A DNA stretch of 64,000 nucleotides, taken from assembly GCF_004000945.1 (NCBI RefSeq), contig NZ_BIMF01000004.1, positions 248,001 to 312,000 of the forward strand, read 5' to 3'. Numbering within the stretch: position 1 is the first letter of the stretch; each line of letters begins with the position of its first letter. A program made the translations under genes and the position numbers. Source of the DNA: Paenibacillus lautus NBRC 15380 (GTDB lineage: Bacteria > Bacillota > Bacilli > Paenibacillales > Paenibacillaceae). The notes below the pieces were generated by a model that was not told where the DNA came from, did no database searches, and was given only the letters and a program-made list of their open reading frames with translations. Below, piece by piece: positions 17,391 to 26,276 of the stretch.

Positions 17391-19355
17391 TTAAGTTATC
17401 TCCAGCCATTCCGCGAGAAGCTCGTCACGACTCGCGGATAGCGACTCCCGCTCGTTCCAGCGCTGCTCGAGCAGTGACAGATCCGTATCCTCGTGTAAAT
17501 CGTCGCCTTCCGTCTCAAACCAGCCGTCAAGCTGCCGGATACGGGTTTCTAGACGAGCAATCTCCTCCTCCAACCATTTGGACCTTTCAGCGGAAGAGCG
17601 ATCCGGGTTTACGCGTTTGGAAAGCTGAGCAGAGCTATCCTTCGCTTGGGCCTGCTGGATCACCTTCTGTTTGGGAATAACATCAAAACCCGCTGATAGC
17701 TCCCTTGCCTGCAATTCCGCGTCAAGCCGGTCTTTCTTATCCCGGAAATCATCATAATTTCCATGATAGACAGTCAGCATCCCTTGATTCAAATCCCACA
17801 CTTTACGAGACACTTGATTCACGAAATAACGGTCATGGGAAATAGCAAGAACGGTCCCCGCATAACCCTGCAGCGCATCCTCCAACGCTTCACGGGAGGC
17901 AATATCCAGATGGTTCGTGGGTTCATCCAGAAGCAGCAGGTTCGGCTTCTGATGGATGAGAAGCGCAAGTCTCAATCGTGTCCATTCCCCGCCGGACAGC
18001 TGCCCCACCGATCTGAACACGGCCGCACCATAGAACAGATACCTTGCCAATATCCCTCGAGCTTCTCCCTCTTCAACTCCAGCCTTCTCCTGGAAATATT
18101 GAAGCACCGTTTCCTTCGGATTGTCCGGTTCCTCCTGTTGAGCCAAATAACCCACATCGACACGCGAACCCCATTCAAGCGAACCGGAATCGGGCGTCAG
18201 CTCACCCAACAGCACTTTGAACAGCGTTGTTTTCCCGCTGCCGTTCGAGCCCATCAGTGCAATTTTTTCGCCGAATTCGATTAGACCGGATGCGCCTCTC
18301 AGCACCGCCTGATTCCCATAGGAAACCTCAACTTGCTCAAAGTATGCCACGCGGCGACCGGAACGATCCTGAGGATTCAGTTCAAAATCAGCCTGTCTGC
18401 GTTCCAGTACGGGCCTCTTGACCCGCTCCATTCGCTCCAGTGCCCGCCTCATGGAAGCCGCGCGCTTGAAAAACTTTTCATTGCCGCCAATCCGGCCGAA
18501 CTCTTCAAGCTGCTTGATGGATTCCTTCATCTTCTTGATTACTTTCTGCTGTTCTTGGTAGTCAGCGAACTGCTGCAGCAAACGCTCTTCCTTATCTTTC
18601 ATGAACGTGGTGTAGCCACCTTGCGCAGTGAAGGCTTCGCCATCTTCAAGCTCAATCGTTTTGGACACGACCCGATCCAGAAAATATCGGTCGTGAGAGA
18701 TCATGACGCAGGTTCCCGGATATTCGCGCAAGAATTCCTCCAGCCATTCCGTGCGTGCCAAATCCAGATGGTTGGTCGGTTCATCGAGCAGGAGCAAATC
18801 CGGCTGTACGATCAGCTGCGATGCCAGCACGACTCGAGTCTGTTCTCCACCGGACAACGAGCCAAAGGCCAGTCCGTATTCGCTCTTGGGTATTTGCAGC
18901 CCGGTAGCGATTTTGTCGATGCTTGCTTCCAGCTCATAGCCGCCCTCTGTTTCAAAGCGTTCCTGAAGGGCAGAGTATTTCCGCAGCACTCGATCGAGCT
19001 GTCCAGCATTTCCGGCAATGTCCGGGTCACTCATTTTTCTCTCAAGCTCCGTCATTTCCGCTCGGTAATCCTTTAAGTGACTCAACCCCTGTTCAAGTAC
19101 ATCCAGCACCGTCCAGGAATCCATATGGCTCGGAATCTGCTCCAAATATCCGATTTTTGCCCCCTTCTTTATGGCCAGCTGCCCTTCGTTTGGCTGATCG
19201 AGACCCGCAAGCAGGCGCATCAGCGTCGACTTTCCGCTGCCGTTCCTTCCGATAAGCGCAACCTTCTCGCCTTCCTGTATTTCAAACGATATCTGGTCCA
19301 GTACCAGATGAGCACCGTGGTATTGCGTCAGTTTCTGTACATTGATCATATTCAT
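17391..19355 (-). CDS. ABC-F family ATPase
   Basis: 654 residues from ATG 19355, chosen for AGGAGG nine bases upstream. There are two ABC domains in one chain and no membrane part: Walker A GRNGSGKST at 36-44 and a second GSNGSGKTT near 370, signatures LSGGEQTR and LSGGEWTR, and two LLLDEPTNHLD Walker B sites. A charged inter-domain linker lies near 240-310, and the last 120 residues form a coiled-coil tail (EEIARLETRIRQLDGW). ABC-F proteins bind the ribosomal E site, either to rescue stalled translation or to displace antibiotics. Tail and length suggest the Uup/YdiF group rather than a dedicated resistance factor, but this is not certain. Confidence 0.9.
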   Translation of the reverse strand: MNMINVQKLTQYHGAHLVLDQISFEIQEGEKVALIGRNGSGKSTLMRLLAGLDQPNEGQLAIKKGAKIGYLEQIPSHMDSWTVLDVLEQGLSHLKDYRAEMTELERKMSDPDIAGNAGQLDRVLRKYSALQERFETEGGYELEASIDKIATGLQIPKSEYGLAFGSLSGGEQTRVVLASQLIVQPDLLLLDEPTNHLDLARTEWLEEFLREYPGTCVMISHDRYFLDRVVSKTIELEDGEAFTAQGGYTTFMKDKEERLLQQFADYQEQQKVIKKMKESIKQLEEFGRIGGNEKFFKRAASMRRALERMERVKRPVLERRQADFELNPQDRSGRRVAYFEQVEVSYGNQAVLRGASGLIEFGEKIALMGSNGSGKTTLFKVLLGELTPDSGSLEWGSRVDVGYLAQQEEPDNPKETVLQYFQEKAGVEEGEARGILARYLFYGAAVFRSVGQLSGGEWTRLRLALLIHQKPNLLLLDEPTNHLDIASREALEDALQGYAGTVLAISHDRYFVNQVSRKVWDLNQGMLTVYHGNYDDFRDKKDRLDAELQARELSAGFDVIPKQKVIQQAQAKDSSAQLSKRVNPDRSSAERSKWLEEEIARLETRIRQLDGWFETEGDDLHEDTDLSLLEQRWNERESLSASRDELLAEWLEIT

Positions 19356-19439
19356 TCTAGGTTTCCTCCTGTATGCTGCGAACATTCAACCTGTTCGCTA
19401 AAGCGTATAGATTAGGGAGAAGACCCGGACTGCAAACGC

Positions 19440-19474
19440 AAAAAGGGCCCACAGAGCAAGCTCCGCGGACCCTT
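19440..19474 (-). terminator. Terminator after the 51-aa gene
   Basis: On the - strand, AAGGGTCC (19467-19474) pairs with GGGCCCTT (19443-19450), with a further GCGGAGC/GCTCTGT stem inside, followed by TTTTT. About 15 bp in total. Confidence 0.85.
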
Positions 19475-19498
19475 AAGAATGGTAAGCCTTAAATGGGC

Positions 19499-19654
19499 TT
19501 AATCCGTGCAGGCAGGCAGGTGACTTCTCGCGATGGTACAAACCGTATCATTAAAATTGGACAGACCTCTCCCGTTGTAGAGAAATGCATGAACAATGCC
19601 AGCCATAGCTATAGGCAGCTGGCTAATACGGTTGTTAACCATCTCGATATTCAT
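19499..19654 (-). CDS. Orphan 51-aa protein with its own promoter and terminator
   Basis: ATG 19654 is preceded by AAGGAGGTGAGCAGG, a near-perfect ribosome site. The frame is open to 19798, but the upstream part has no RBS. The product begins MNIEMVNNRISQLPIAMAG, continues with a short hydrophobic stretch around IVHAFLYNG, and has two Cys in its last third (near residues 40 and 49, ending LPACTD). There is no clear signal peptide. A sigma-A-like promoter and a strong terminator frame it as a single-gene unit between rluD and the ABC-F gene. I do not recognise the family. Possibilities include a small regulator, a peptide toxin or a modified-peptide precursor, none with direct support. Confidence 0.65.
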   Translation of the reverse strand: MNIEMVNNRISQLPIAMAGIVHAFLYNGRGLSNFNDTVCTIARSHLPACTD

Positions 19655-19685
19655 CCTGCTCACCTCCTTCATCAAAGTTATCGTC

Positions 19686-19715
19686 ACTATAACATATCCC
19701 TGAGTAGAATGGCAA
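19686..19715 (-). promoter_or_regulatory. Sigma-A promoter of the 51-aa gene
   Basis: TTGCCA (19710-19715), an 18-base spacer and TATAGT (19686-19691) on the - strand, 32 bases before the ATG. Confidence 0.65.
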
Positions 19716-19796
19716 GAAAAATAGCCCCACAAAGTGGAGCCTATACTTCGATGCTTATTCCAAATACTTTGCGGGGACCCCAAAACATATAAATGC

Positions 19797-19819
19797 AAAA
19801 AGGAACCGCTAGCGGCCCC
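19797..19819 (-). terminator. Terminator overlapping the rluD stop codon
   Basis: On the - strand, GGGGCCGC (19812-19819) pairs with GCGGTTCC (19802-19809), using two G-T pairs, followed by a T-run. The TAG stop of rluD lies in the loop. Confidence 0.7.
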
Positions 19820-20780
19820 TTAGAATCGTCAGCAGTTCTTCCATATCATTCGGCATCGGTGCCGAAAACTCCATATACTCCCCTGTCGAAGGATGGACAA
19901 AACCCAAAATGGCGGCGTGAAGCGCCTGACCGTTTAATTTAATCCCCTTGCTCTTGCCGTATACAGGATCACCTACGAGAGGATGGCCGATATACTTCAT
20001 ATGCACGCGGATTTGATGCGTACGTCCCGTCTCCAGCTTCAGCTCGAGAAGACTGTAATCCCCGAACCGTTCCACAACGGTAAAATGAGTAACCGCATGT
20101 TTGCTGTTCCGGTCCGTGACGGTATACAGTTTACGATCCTGCGCGTCACGGCCGATAGGGGCATCAATGGTGCCCTGATCATGACTGATGTTGCCATGCA
20201 CCAAGGCCAAGTAACGGCGGTTCACGCTGTGATCCTTCAGCTGGGCGGCAAGAGAAGCATGAGCTTTATCATTCTTCGCTGCCATGATGAGACCGGTTGT
20301 ATCTTTGTCAATCCGATGGACGATGCCAGGACGAAGCTCCCCATTAATTCCCGACAAGTCTTTACAGTGAAACATCAACGCATTGACAAGTGTACCCGAC
20401 GAATGTCCCGGAGCCGGATGGACCACCATCCCTCGAGGTTTGTTCACAACAATGACATCCACGTCTTCAAACGCGATCTCAAGCGGGATGTCCTCCGGAA
20501 TAATCTCTACTGCCGATGGCTCAGGAACTTTCAGCAGGATGCGGTCACCCTGACTCACTTTGTAATTGGACTTAACCGGACCTTCATTAACGATGACATG
20601 TCCATCCGTAATCCATAACTGCACCTGGGAGCGTGAAACATCCTCACCGAGGTTCTCCGTTATGTATTTATCTATACGGGTTTTGGCAGATTCGGCATCC
20701 ACTGTCCACTCACAGGTTTCCGATTCGTGCCCCGTTTCGCCTGTCCATTCCGTATCTGTTTCCATACCGTCTTGCAACAT
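19809..20780 (-). CDS. rluD: RluA-family 23S rRNA pseudouridine synthase (RluD/YlyB type)
   Basis: 323 residues. An N-terminal S4 RNA-binding domain (about 33-90, TRIDKYITENL and SRSQVQLWI) precedes the catalytic domain. HRIDKDTTG at 155-163 contains the catalytic Asp158, and NKPRGMVVHPA (113-123) and TGRTHQIRVH are typical of the family. RluD-type enzymes modify helix 69 of 23S rRNA; the exact target here is inferred. It overlaps lspA by one base (TAATG), an lspA-rluD arrangement as in B. subtilis. Confidence 0.93.
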   Translation of the reverse strand: MLQDGMETDTEWTGETGHESETCEWTVDAESAKTRIDKYITENLGEDVSRSQVQLWITDGHVIVNEGPVKSNYKVSQGDRILLKVPEPSAVEIIPEDIPLEIAFEDVDVIVVNKPRGMVVHPAPGHSSGTLVNALMFHCKDLSGINGELRPGIVHRIDKDTTGLIMAAKNDKAHASLAAQLKDHSVNRRYLALVHGNISHDQGTIDAPIGRDAQDRKLYTVTDRNSKHAVTHFTVVERFGDYSLLELKLETGRTHQIRVHMKYIGHPLVGDPVYGKSKGIKLNGQALHAAILGFVHPSTGEYMEFSAPMPNDMEELLTILRGR

Positions 20781-21280
20781 TATTCATTCCCTTCTGTGCC
20801 AGAAACTTCACTTGTTGTCTGTATCTTCTCTCGTCTTCCTTCCAGAAGCGTGTCCAATATGATCAATCCCACACCGATGACGATACAAGAATCGGCGATA
20901 TTAAAAATCGGGAATGTGTAGCTGCCAAAATTAAATTGCAGGAAATCGACAACCTCTCCCATCAACAAGCGATCGATGAAGTTTCCAAGTGCCCCGCCCA
21001 GTACAAGCGCAAGAGCCGTAGGCAGCAGCTTACGTCCTTCTTTCGATACCTTCCGCAGGTACCAGACAATCCCGCCCACAACGATTAGCGTCACAACAAT
21101 GAAGAACCATAATTGATCCTGCAGTATGCCAAACGCGGCTCCCCGGTTTCGGCTGGACGTAATCAGGAAGAAGTCTCCGATCACAGGGATCTGTTCATAA
21201 AGCTCAAGCTTCGAGGCAATCAAGTACTTGGTTCCCTGATCAATAAGAAATAAAACAAATGCAATCAAATAATACACCAC
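20780..21280 (-). CDS. lspA: Lipoprotein signal peptidase (signal peptidase II)
   Basis: 166 residues with four membrane helices. The catalytic aspartates are Asp103 in GNFIDR and Asp130 in FNIADS; NRGAAFG (45-51) is the conserved box. It removes signal peptides from diacylglyceryl-modified prolipoproteins such as the OppA encoded at 61232-62893. The start is GTG, with GGAG about 12 bases upstream. Confidence 0.97.
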   Translation of the reverse strand: MVYYLIAFVLFLIDQGTKYLIASKLELYEQIPVIGDFFLITSSRNRGAAFGILQDQLWFFIVVTLIVVGGIVWYLRKVSKEGRKLLPTALALVLGGALGNFIDRLLMGEVVDFLQFNFGSYTFPIFNIADSCIVIGVGLIILDTLLEGRREKIQTTSEVSGTEGNE

Positions 21281-21353
21281 TTGTTTATGTCACTCCGTTC
21301 TTGTCTTCTCCAATCAGGCGATCACCTTCGCTGATCGGTCAGTAACTCGTCTT

Positions 21354-21383
21354 ATTGTAGCACAGCGGCTCAGAAATCGTCCA
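21354..21383 (-). promoter_or_regulatory. Promoter of lspA-rluD
   Basis: TGGACG (21378-21383), an 18-base spacer and TACAAT (21354-21359), with TG at the extended -10 position, on the - strand. Confidence 0.5.
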
Positions 21384-21490
21384 TTCCTGTCCAGTGGCGA
21401 GAACATTTTCCGTCAGTAAAACCATCTCAATGGGTGCACTCTATACATATGAACCAGAAGGTCAACTTCGGACCATGAAAGGAGCCTGAC

Positions 21491-22231
21491 ATGTCGCATC
21501 TAACTCAGGAGCAACTCAATAATTTGCAACAAAAGCTGATGGATCGAAAGGTTGAGCTTGAACGGCGCATGGTATATAACGACCAACATGGGCTGGGGGA
21601 ATCAGAGAGAGATATGACTGGCGAGCTGTCCCATATTGATAACCATCCTGGCGATTTGGCAAGCGAGATGTTTGAAAGAGAAAAAGACCTTGCACTCCAG
21701 GACAGGGTCGATCAGGAACTGCAGCGGGTTATTTTTTCGCTTGAAGCGATTCATCACGGCCGTTACGGCGTGTGTCTTACCTGCGGACAGCCCATTCCGT
21801 ACGAGCGGTTGGAGGTCCTCCCGGATACGCAATACTGTGTAAAAGATACGCCTCGTGAACGAGTCTCCCGCGATCGTCCGGTTGAAGAGGAAGTTCTTGC
21901 TCCCGCTTTTGGAAAATCCAGTATGGACGAGCACGAGTATGCTGCGTTTGACGGGGAGGACGCGTGGCAGATCGTTGAAAGCTGGGGGAACTCCAATTCC
22001 CCTGCTCTGGCCGAAGGTAACGAAATTGACAGCTATAACGAGATGGATATCGAGAATGGCGATGATCAAGGTGGATTTGTTGAAGTGTATGAAAATTTCG
22101 TTGCAACCAATATCGATGGCTCCGAAGTGTTTATCGTACGAAGTCCGCAATATGTCGATTACCTAAACCGGGGCGAAGGAAGCTACCTGCTTGATCCCCA
22201 TGGCGACCCTGATGATGAGTCATTCAGCTAA
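21491..22231 (+). CDS. YteA-family TraR/DksA-type zinc-finger protein
   Basis: 246 residues. The N-terminal coiled coil (about 5-90) carries LQQKLMDRKVELERRM and EREKDLALQDRVDQELQRV. A zinc finger follows with Cys95, Cys98 (CLTCGQPIPYERL) and Cys116 (YCVKD); the fourth Cys of classic DksA fingers is missing. An acidic C-terminal extension follows. This matches the YteA group of Bacillales, linked with sporulation and the stringent-type DksA fold, but the function is unproven. AAAGGAG lies six bases before the ATG. It is the only + strand gene in the middle of the window and is divergent from lspA. Confidence 0.85.
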   Translation: MSHLTQEQLNNLQQKLMDRKVELERRMVYNDQHGLGESERDMTGELSHIDNHPGDLASEMFEREKDLALQDRVDQELQRVIFSLEAIHHGRYGVCLTCGQPIPYERLEVLPDTQYCVKDTPRERVSRDRPVEEEVLAPAFGKSSMDEHEYAAFDGEDAWQIVESWGNSNSPALAEGNEIDSYNEMDIENGDDQGGFVEVYENFVATNIDGSEVFIVRSPQYVDYLNRGEGSYLLDPHGDPDDESFS

Positions 22232-22305
22232 ATAAGTTTTTACGACCGGCAGCATAACAAATTGGATGCAGCGCTGCCGGGCATTACATATTCATATAGA
22301 CAAAC

Positions 22306-22653
22306 TCACGTTAGTTCAAGCTGACGCTGAACAATCCGCACAATATCCGCAATATAGTCGCCGATAATAGGCAAGTTCAACGCGCCAAGCGCCTGAAGGA
22401 CGTATATAATGGTGGCCGCAAAAAAGGTAAAGCCAATCGCGATTCCCACACCTCGAGCCGACCCGGCCAGCAGATTGGTCCATATCAATTTCCATGGACG
22501 ATTCAGCAGCTGGGTGTATTCTGCGATTCGGGCCTTCTCCAGCTGCTGTGCAATGTCCGTAGTCATACGGTGTATGGCGCTCAATTGGTCCCGCTCTTCC
22601 TCCAACGACTTTTTTTGATCAGCTGACACCCCAGCATCCGGCTTCTCCGCCAT
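22306..22653 (-). CDS. DUF5665-type small membrane protein
   Basis: About 115 residues from ATG 22653, chosen for the GGGGCGGTGGAG region upstream; the frame is open to 22686. The N-terminal half is a charged helix (EEERDQLSAIHRMTTDIAQQ). The second half has WKLIWTNLLAGSARGVGIAIG followed by FFAATIIYVLQALGAL, probably one or two membrane segments. This matches DUF5665 proteins of Firmicutes, function unknown. It is convergent with the yteA-type gene and downstream of ileS on the same strand's far side. Confidence 0.7.
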   Translation of the reverse strand: MAEKPDAGVSADQKKSLEEERDQLSAIHRMTTDIAQQLEKARIAEYTQLLNRPWKLIWTNLLAGSARGVGIAIGFTFFAATIIYVLQALGALNLPIIGDYIADIVRIVQRQLELT

Positions 22654-22841
22654 CTCCACCGCCCCTTTGCCTATACAAATCGACATCAGATAAATTAGAT
22701 CCAGAGCAGCTCCACTACCATGTGTGCTCGTTGCCTGCTTAGCATTACATTTGAATTCGCTGATTATTATGCATCTATTGGAAGCATCTCATTCGTTCGT
22801 GAAAACGCCCTTGATGAAATTCGTTCCTTCATTTGAGCAAG

Positions 22842-22877
22842 AAAAAACCACTGCCCCTGTAGATAAGGGCAGTGGTT
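22842..22877 (-). terminator. Terminator of ileS
   Basis: On the - strand, a perfect 11-bp stem of AACCACTGCCC (22867-22877) with GGGCAGTGGTT (22846-22856), followed by a T-run, 17 bases after the ileS stop. Confidence 0.92.
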
Positions 22878-22894
22878 ACTAACCAATTTAATAC

Positions 22895-25800
22895 TTAGGC
22901 GATTTGGATGCCGATGGTTTTGCCGCCAAGCTCTACCCGCTCCATGCCTTCGCTTTGTCCGAATTGCAAATCGTTTACAAGGACATTCTCGCGCAGCACA
23001 TCTTCAAATGCGGTGATCGCAGCTTTTAGCTCTTCATCTGTATCCAGGGTCAAATTGACCCGCTTCTCGATCGGCAGATCCAGCTTCTTACGCGTATCCT
23101 GTACGGCCCGCACCACTTCGCGAACCCAGCCTTCTTGCTCCAGCCCTGGCGTGATATCCGTATTAAGCGCCACGGTTAAACCATAACCTGAAGCCGATGC
23201 GAAGCCTTCCTTCGCCTTCTTCTCCACCAGCAGCTCTTCGGACGTGATCTGTAATTCTTCACCCTCCGGCGATGTAACGTTCACGCCGCCCGTTTGAACC
23301 ACCTTGCGGGTCTCGTCACTGCTCATGCCTTTCAGGAACCCTTGCAGGAACCCGATATTTTTACCGTATTTCTTGCCTGCGACTTTCAGGTTCATTTTCA
23401 GTGTGAAATCGACGAAACCACTATCGCTGGTCTCCACCTCAATCACTTTGACGTTGATCTCATCCTTGATGATATCTTCATACCCGGAGAGATCAAACTC
23501 GCGATCCATGGACACAATCAGCTCAGACAGCGGCTGACGCGTTTTGATCCCTGTCTCGTTGCGGACGTTGCGCGCAAGCTCTACGATCTGTCTTGCCGTC
23601 TCCATGTCCTGCTCGAGCGCCTTGTCGATCAACGCTTCGTCGGCTTGCGGGAAGTCGGCCAGATGTACGCTTTCTCCTCCGCCCAAATTCACAAAGATAT
23701 CTTCGGACAGCATCGGCGTGAATGGAGCCATCAGCTTGGAGAGGGTCAGCAGCACATGTGTAAGTGTTCCGTAAGCCGCCAGCTTATCTTCTCCGAGTCC
23801 ACTGCCCCAGAAACGGTCACGCGAACGGCGGATATACCAGTTGCTCAGCTCATCCACATAAGCTTCGATTGCTTTTGCCGCGTTCAGGAAATCATTCACG
23901 GCCAATCCCTTATCAACCACCTGAATCAAGCTGTTCAGGCGGGACAGAATCCAGCGGTCCAGCTTATGGTCCGATCCCTTGAACTCATGCTCCTTCGGAT
24001 CATAGCCGTCAATACCGGCATACAGGGTCAGGAATGCATGAGTATTGACCAGCGTATCCACAACCTTGGATTTAGCTTCGCCCACAATTCCCTTCGAGAA
24101 GCGTTTGCTGTTCCATGGCGCACTGTCAGCCAGCAGCGCCCATCGGAACGCATCCGTGCCGTACTCCTCGATGATTTCCCAAGGATCGATAACGTTGCCT
24201 TTGGATTTGGACATCTTCTGTCCATTCTCATCAAGGATATGACCTGTGGCCATAACCGCTTTATAAGGCGCTTTACCCGTGAAGAGAGTCGATACGGCGA
24301 GCAAGCTGTAGAACCATCCGCGCGTCTGGTCGATCCCTTCGCAGATCATATCGGCAGGATACTGCTGTTCGAATTTCTCCTTGTCCTCGAATGGATAATG
24401 GTATTGCGCATACGGCATCGATCCGCTGTCAAACCATACGTCGATGACTTCCGAGGTCCGTTCCATCACGCCGCCTTCACAGTGAGGGCATTTCACTTTC
24501 ACTTCATCCACATAAGGCTTATGCAGCTCCAGATCCTCCGCTACCTCACCTACGGCGTTGGCGCGAAGCTCCGCAATGCTGTGCGGCGAGAATTGCCCTT
24601 CACAAGAATCGCAGACCCATACATTGAGCGGCGTTCCCCAATAACGGTTCCGGCTGATATTCCAATCCACCAGATCTTCAAGGAACTTGCCGAAGCGGCC
24701 TTCGCGCACATGGCCCGGATACCAGGTTACCTCATTGTTGTTCGCGATAAGTTGATCCTTAACGGCTGTCGTTTCGATAAACCAGCTCTCCATCGCATAA
24801 TAGAGCAGCGGAGATTTACAGCGCCAGCAGAATGGATAGCTGTGCTCGTACTTCTCTTTGCTGTACAGAAGTCCTTTTTCAGACAATGCCTTCACGATGT
24901 CCAGATCGCAATCTTTGACGAAGCGTCCGGCAAAATCCGTCACTTCATCGGTATAACGACCTTGGCCGTTCACGACACTCACGAAGCTGATGCCATTCTC
25001 GCGGCATACGCGATAGTCGTCTTCACCATGCGCAGGAGCCATGTGCACAATCCCCGTACCGCTTGCATCGGTAACAAAGGATGCGCCGACGATAAGATTC
25101 ACTTTCTCCGCTTTTATATACGGGAACGGAGGGTCGTAAGTCTTGCCGACCAGTTCGGAACCTTTCAGCGTCGATAGAACGGTAAAGTCGCCCTTCATGA
25201 CATCCTCTACCAGATTCTTAGCCACGATATAGATGCCGTCCTCCTGCTCAACGCGGGCGTAATCCATATCCGGATTAACGGCCAGCGCCACGTGGGATGG
25301 AAGCGTCCAAGGCGTAGTCGTCCATGCCAATACATTCTCTCCGCTGTCATGCAGCTTAAACTTCGCCGTTGCGCTCAGGTCTTTAACATCCTCATAACCC
25401 TGAGCCACTTCGTGGGAGCTGAGCGTGGTCTGACAGCAAGGGCAGTATGGGCTTACGCGATGACCGCGGTACAGAAGGCCCTTGTCATGAATCGTCGCCA
25501 AAATGTTCCATACACTCTCGATGTAGTTGTTCTCGAGCGTGATGTACGGATGATCCAGATCGGTCCAATAAGCAATCGCTTCAGTCAGCTCGCGCCACTT
25601 ATGCTCATATTCAAATACGCTGGCTTTGCACTTTTTGATAAAAGCTTCAACGCCATAATTCTCGATCTCCTGCTTGCCGGAGATACCCAGCTGCTTCTCA
25701 ACGCCAAGCTCTACCGGAAGTCCGTGCGTATCCCAACCCGCTTTCCGAACGACATGGAAGCCCTTCATCGTCTGATAACGGCCCACAAAATCCTTGATGA

Positions 25801-25984
25801 CCCGGCCAAGCACGTGACCGATATGAGGCGCGCCGTTTGCAGTTGGCGGACCTTCGTAGAATACATAGTTCGGCTTGCCGGCCCGCAGCTCGATTGATTT
25901 CTTGAACGTGTTCTCCTCGTTCCATTTGTTCAAGATGCGCAGCTCTCTTGCCCGCGCCTTCTCCTTGACGTCTACTTTGTTCAT
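22895..25984 (-). CDS. ileS: Isoleucyl-tRNA synthetase, eukaryote-like type 2
   Basis: 1029 residues from ATG 25984, with AAAGGAAG upstream; the frame is open to 26011. The class I signature HIGH is at 54-57 in GPPTANGAPHIGHVLGR and KMSKS lies near 600. The editing domain lies between, and the anticodon-binding domain follows. The wording around HIGH, RKAGWDTHGLPVELGVEKQLG, and the length over 1000 residues mark type 2 (IleS2). B. subtilis has the shorter type 1. Type 2 enzymes are known for low sensitivity to mupirocin. Expression is governed by the T-box leader at 26247-26560. Confidence 0.97.
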   Translation of the reverse strand: MNKVDVKEKARARELRILNKWNEENTFKKSIELRAGKPNYVFYEGPPTANGAPHIGHVLGRVIKDFVGRYQTMKGFHVVRKAGWDTHGLPVELGVEKQLGISGKQEIENYGVEAFIKKCKASVFEYEHKWRELTEAIAYWTDLDHPYITLENNYIESVWNILATIHDKGLLYRGHRVSPYCPCCQTTLSSHEVAQGYEDVKDLSATAKFKLHDSGENVLAWTTTPWTLPSHVALAVNPDMDYARVEQEDGIYIVAKNLVEDVMKGDFTVLSTLKGSELVGKTYDPPFPYIKAEKVNLIVGASFVTDASGTGIVHMAPAHGEDDYRVCRENGISFVSVVNGQGRYTDEVTDFAGRFVKDCDLDIVKALSEKGLLYSKEKYEHSYPFCWRCKSPLLYYAMESWFIETTAVKDQLIANNNEVTWYPGHVREGRFGKFLEDLVDWNISRNRYWGTPLNVWVCDSCEGQFSPHSIAELRANAVGEVAEDLELHKPYVDEVKVKCPHCEGGVMERTSEVIDVWFDSGSMPYAQYHYPFEDKEKFEQQYPADMICEGIDQTRGWFYSLLAVSTLFTGKAPYKAVMATGHILDENGQKMSKSKGNVIDPWEIIEEYGTDAFRWALLADSAPWNSKRFSKGIVGEAKSKVVDTLVNTHAFLTLYAGIDGYDPKEHEFKGSDHKLDRWILSRLNSLIQVVDKGLAVNDFLNAAKAIEAYVDELSNWYIRRSRDRFWGSGLGEDKLAAYGTLTHVLLTLSKLMAPFTPMLSEDIFVNLGGGESVHLADFPQADEALIDKALEQDMETARQIVELARNVRNETGIKTRQPLSELIVSMDREFDLSGYEDIIKDEINVKVIEVETSDSGFVDFTLKMNLKVAGKKYGKNIGFLQGFLKGMSSDETRKVVQTGGVNVTSPEGEELQITSEELLVEKKAKEGFASASGYGLTVALNTDITPGLEQEGWVREVVRAVQDTRKKLDLPIEKRVNLTLDTDEELKAAITAFEDVLRENVLVNDLQFGQSEGMERVELGGKTIGIQIA

Positions 25985-26015
25985 GCAGATCTTCCTTTCA
26001 CTCTTTTTCAAGGTT

Positions 26016-26216
26016 GTTCAAAAAGTCCGATTTTGATCACGAAGTGAATCAAGAAGCAACTCGGCATCGAATCTTGAATTCAGCAGGGCCTTCCGGTGCT
26101 CACGTACAAACTACGTACGCTCCGCTCCTCACTCCCTAGCTTCATCCAACTGAAGCGTTTGAAAAAACGCACATCGGAAGCATAAGCTTCGGTGCTGAAA
26201 ACCGACCTTTTTGAAC
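26016..26216 (-). repeat. 201-bp repeat-like element with imperfect inverted ends, between T-box and ileS
   Basis: The left end GTTCAAAAAGTCCGA (26016-26030) is an imperfect inverted copy of the right end ACCGACCTTTTTGAAC (26201-26216). Inside lie an internal palindrome around CGTACAAACTACGTACG and phrases such as GCTCCGCTCCTCACTCCC that I recall as recurring in Paenibacillus genomes. It holds no convincing gene. There is one copy in this window, no clear target-site duplication, and the strand is arbitrary. Confidence 0.65.
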
Positions 26217-26246
26217 TCGCTCTTTTCGTAAATGTTCTGTGAACAT

Positions 26247-26276
26247 AAAAAAAGGCCTCATCCCCCAAGGGACGAG
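26247..26276 (-). terminator. T-box terminator
   Basis: CTCGTCCC (26269-26276) pairs with GGGATGAG (26257-26264), then seven T (26247-26253). It is the off-state of the ileS leader. Confidence 0.88.

Noticed and set aside
23294..25177. A 627-codon open frame on the + strand opposite ileS
   Set aside because: It is antisense to a certain gene, has no RBS or family motif, and follows from the codon pattern of ileS.
26080..26268. A 62-codon - strand frame between ileS and its leader
   Set aside because: It lies in the repeat-like element and runs into the T-box terminator; no RBS.
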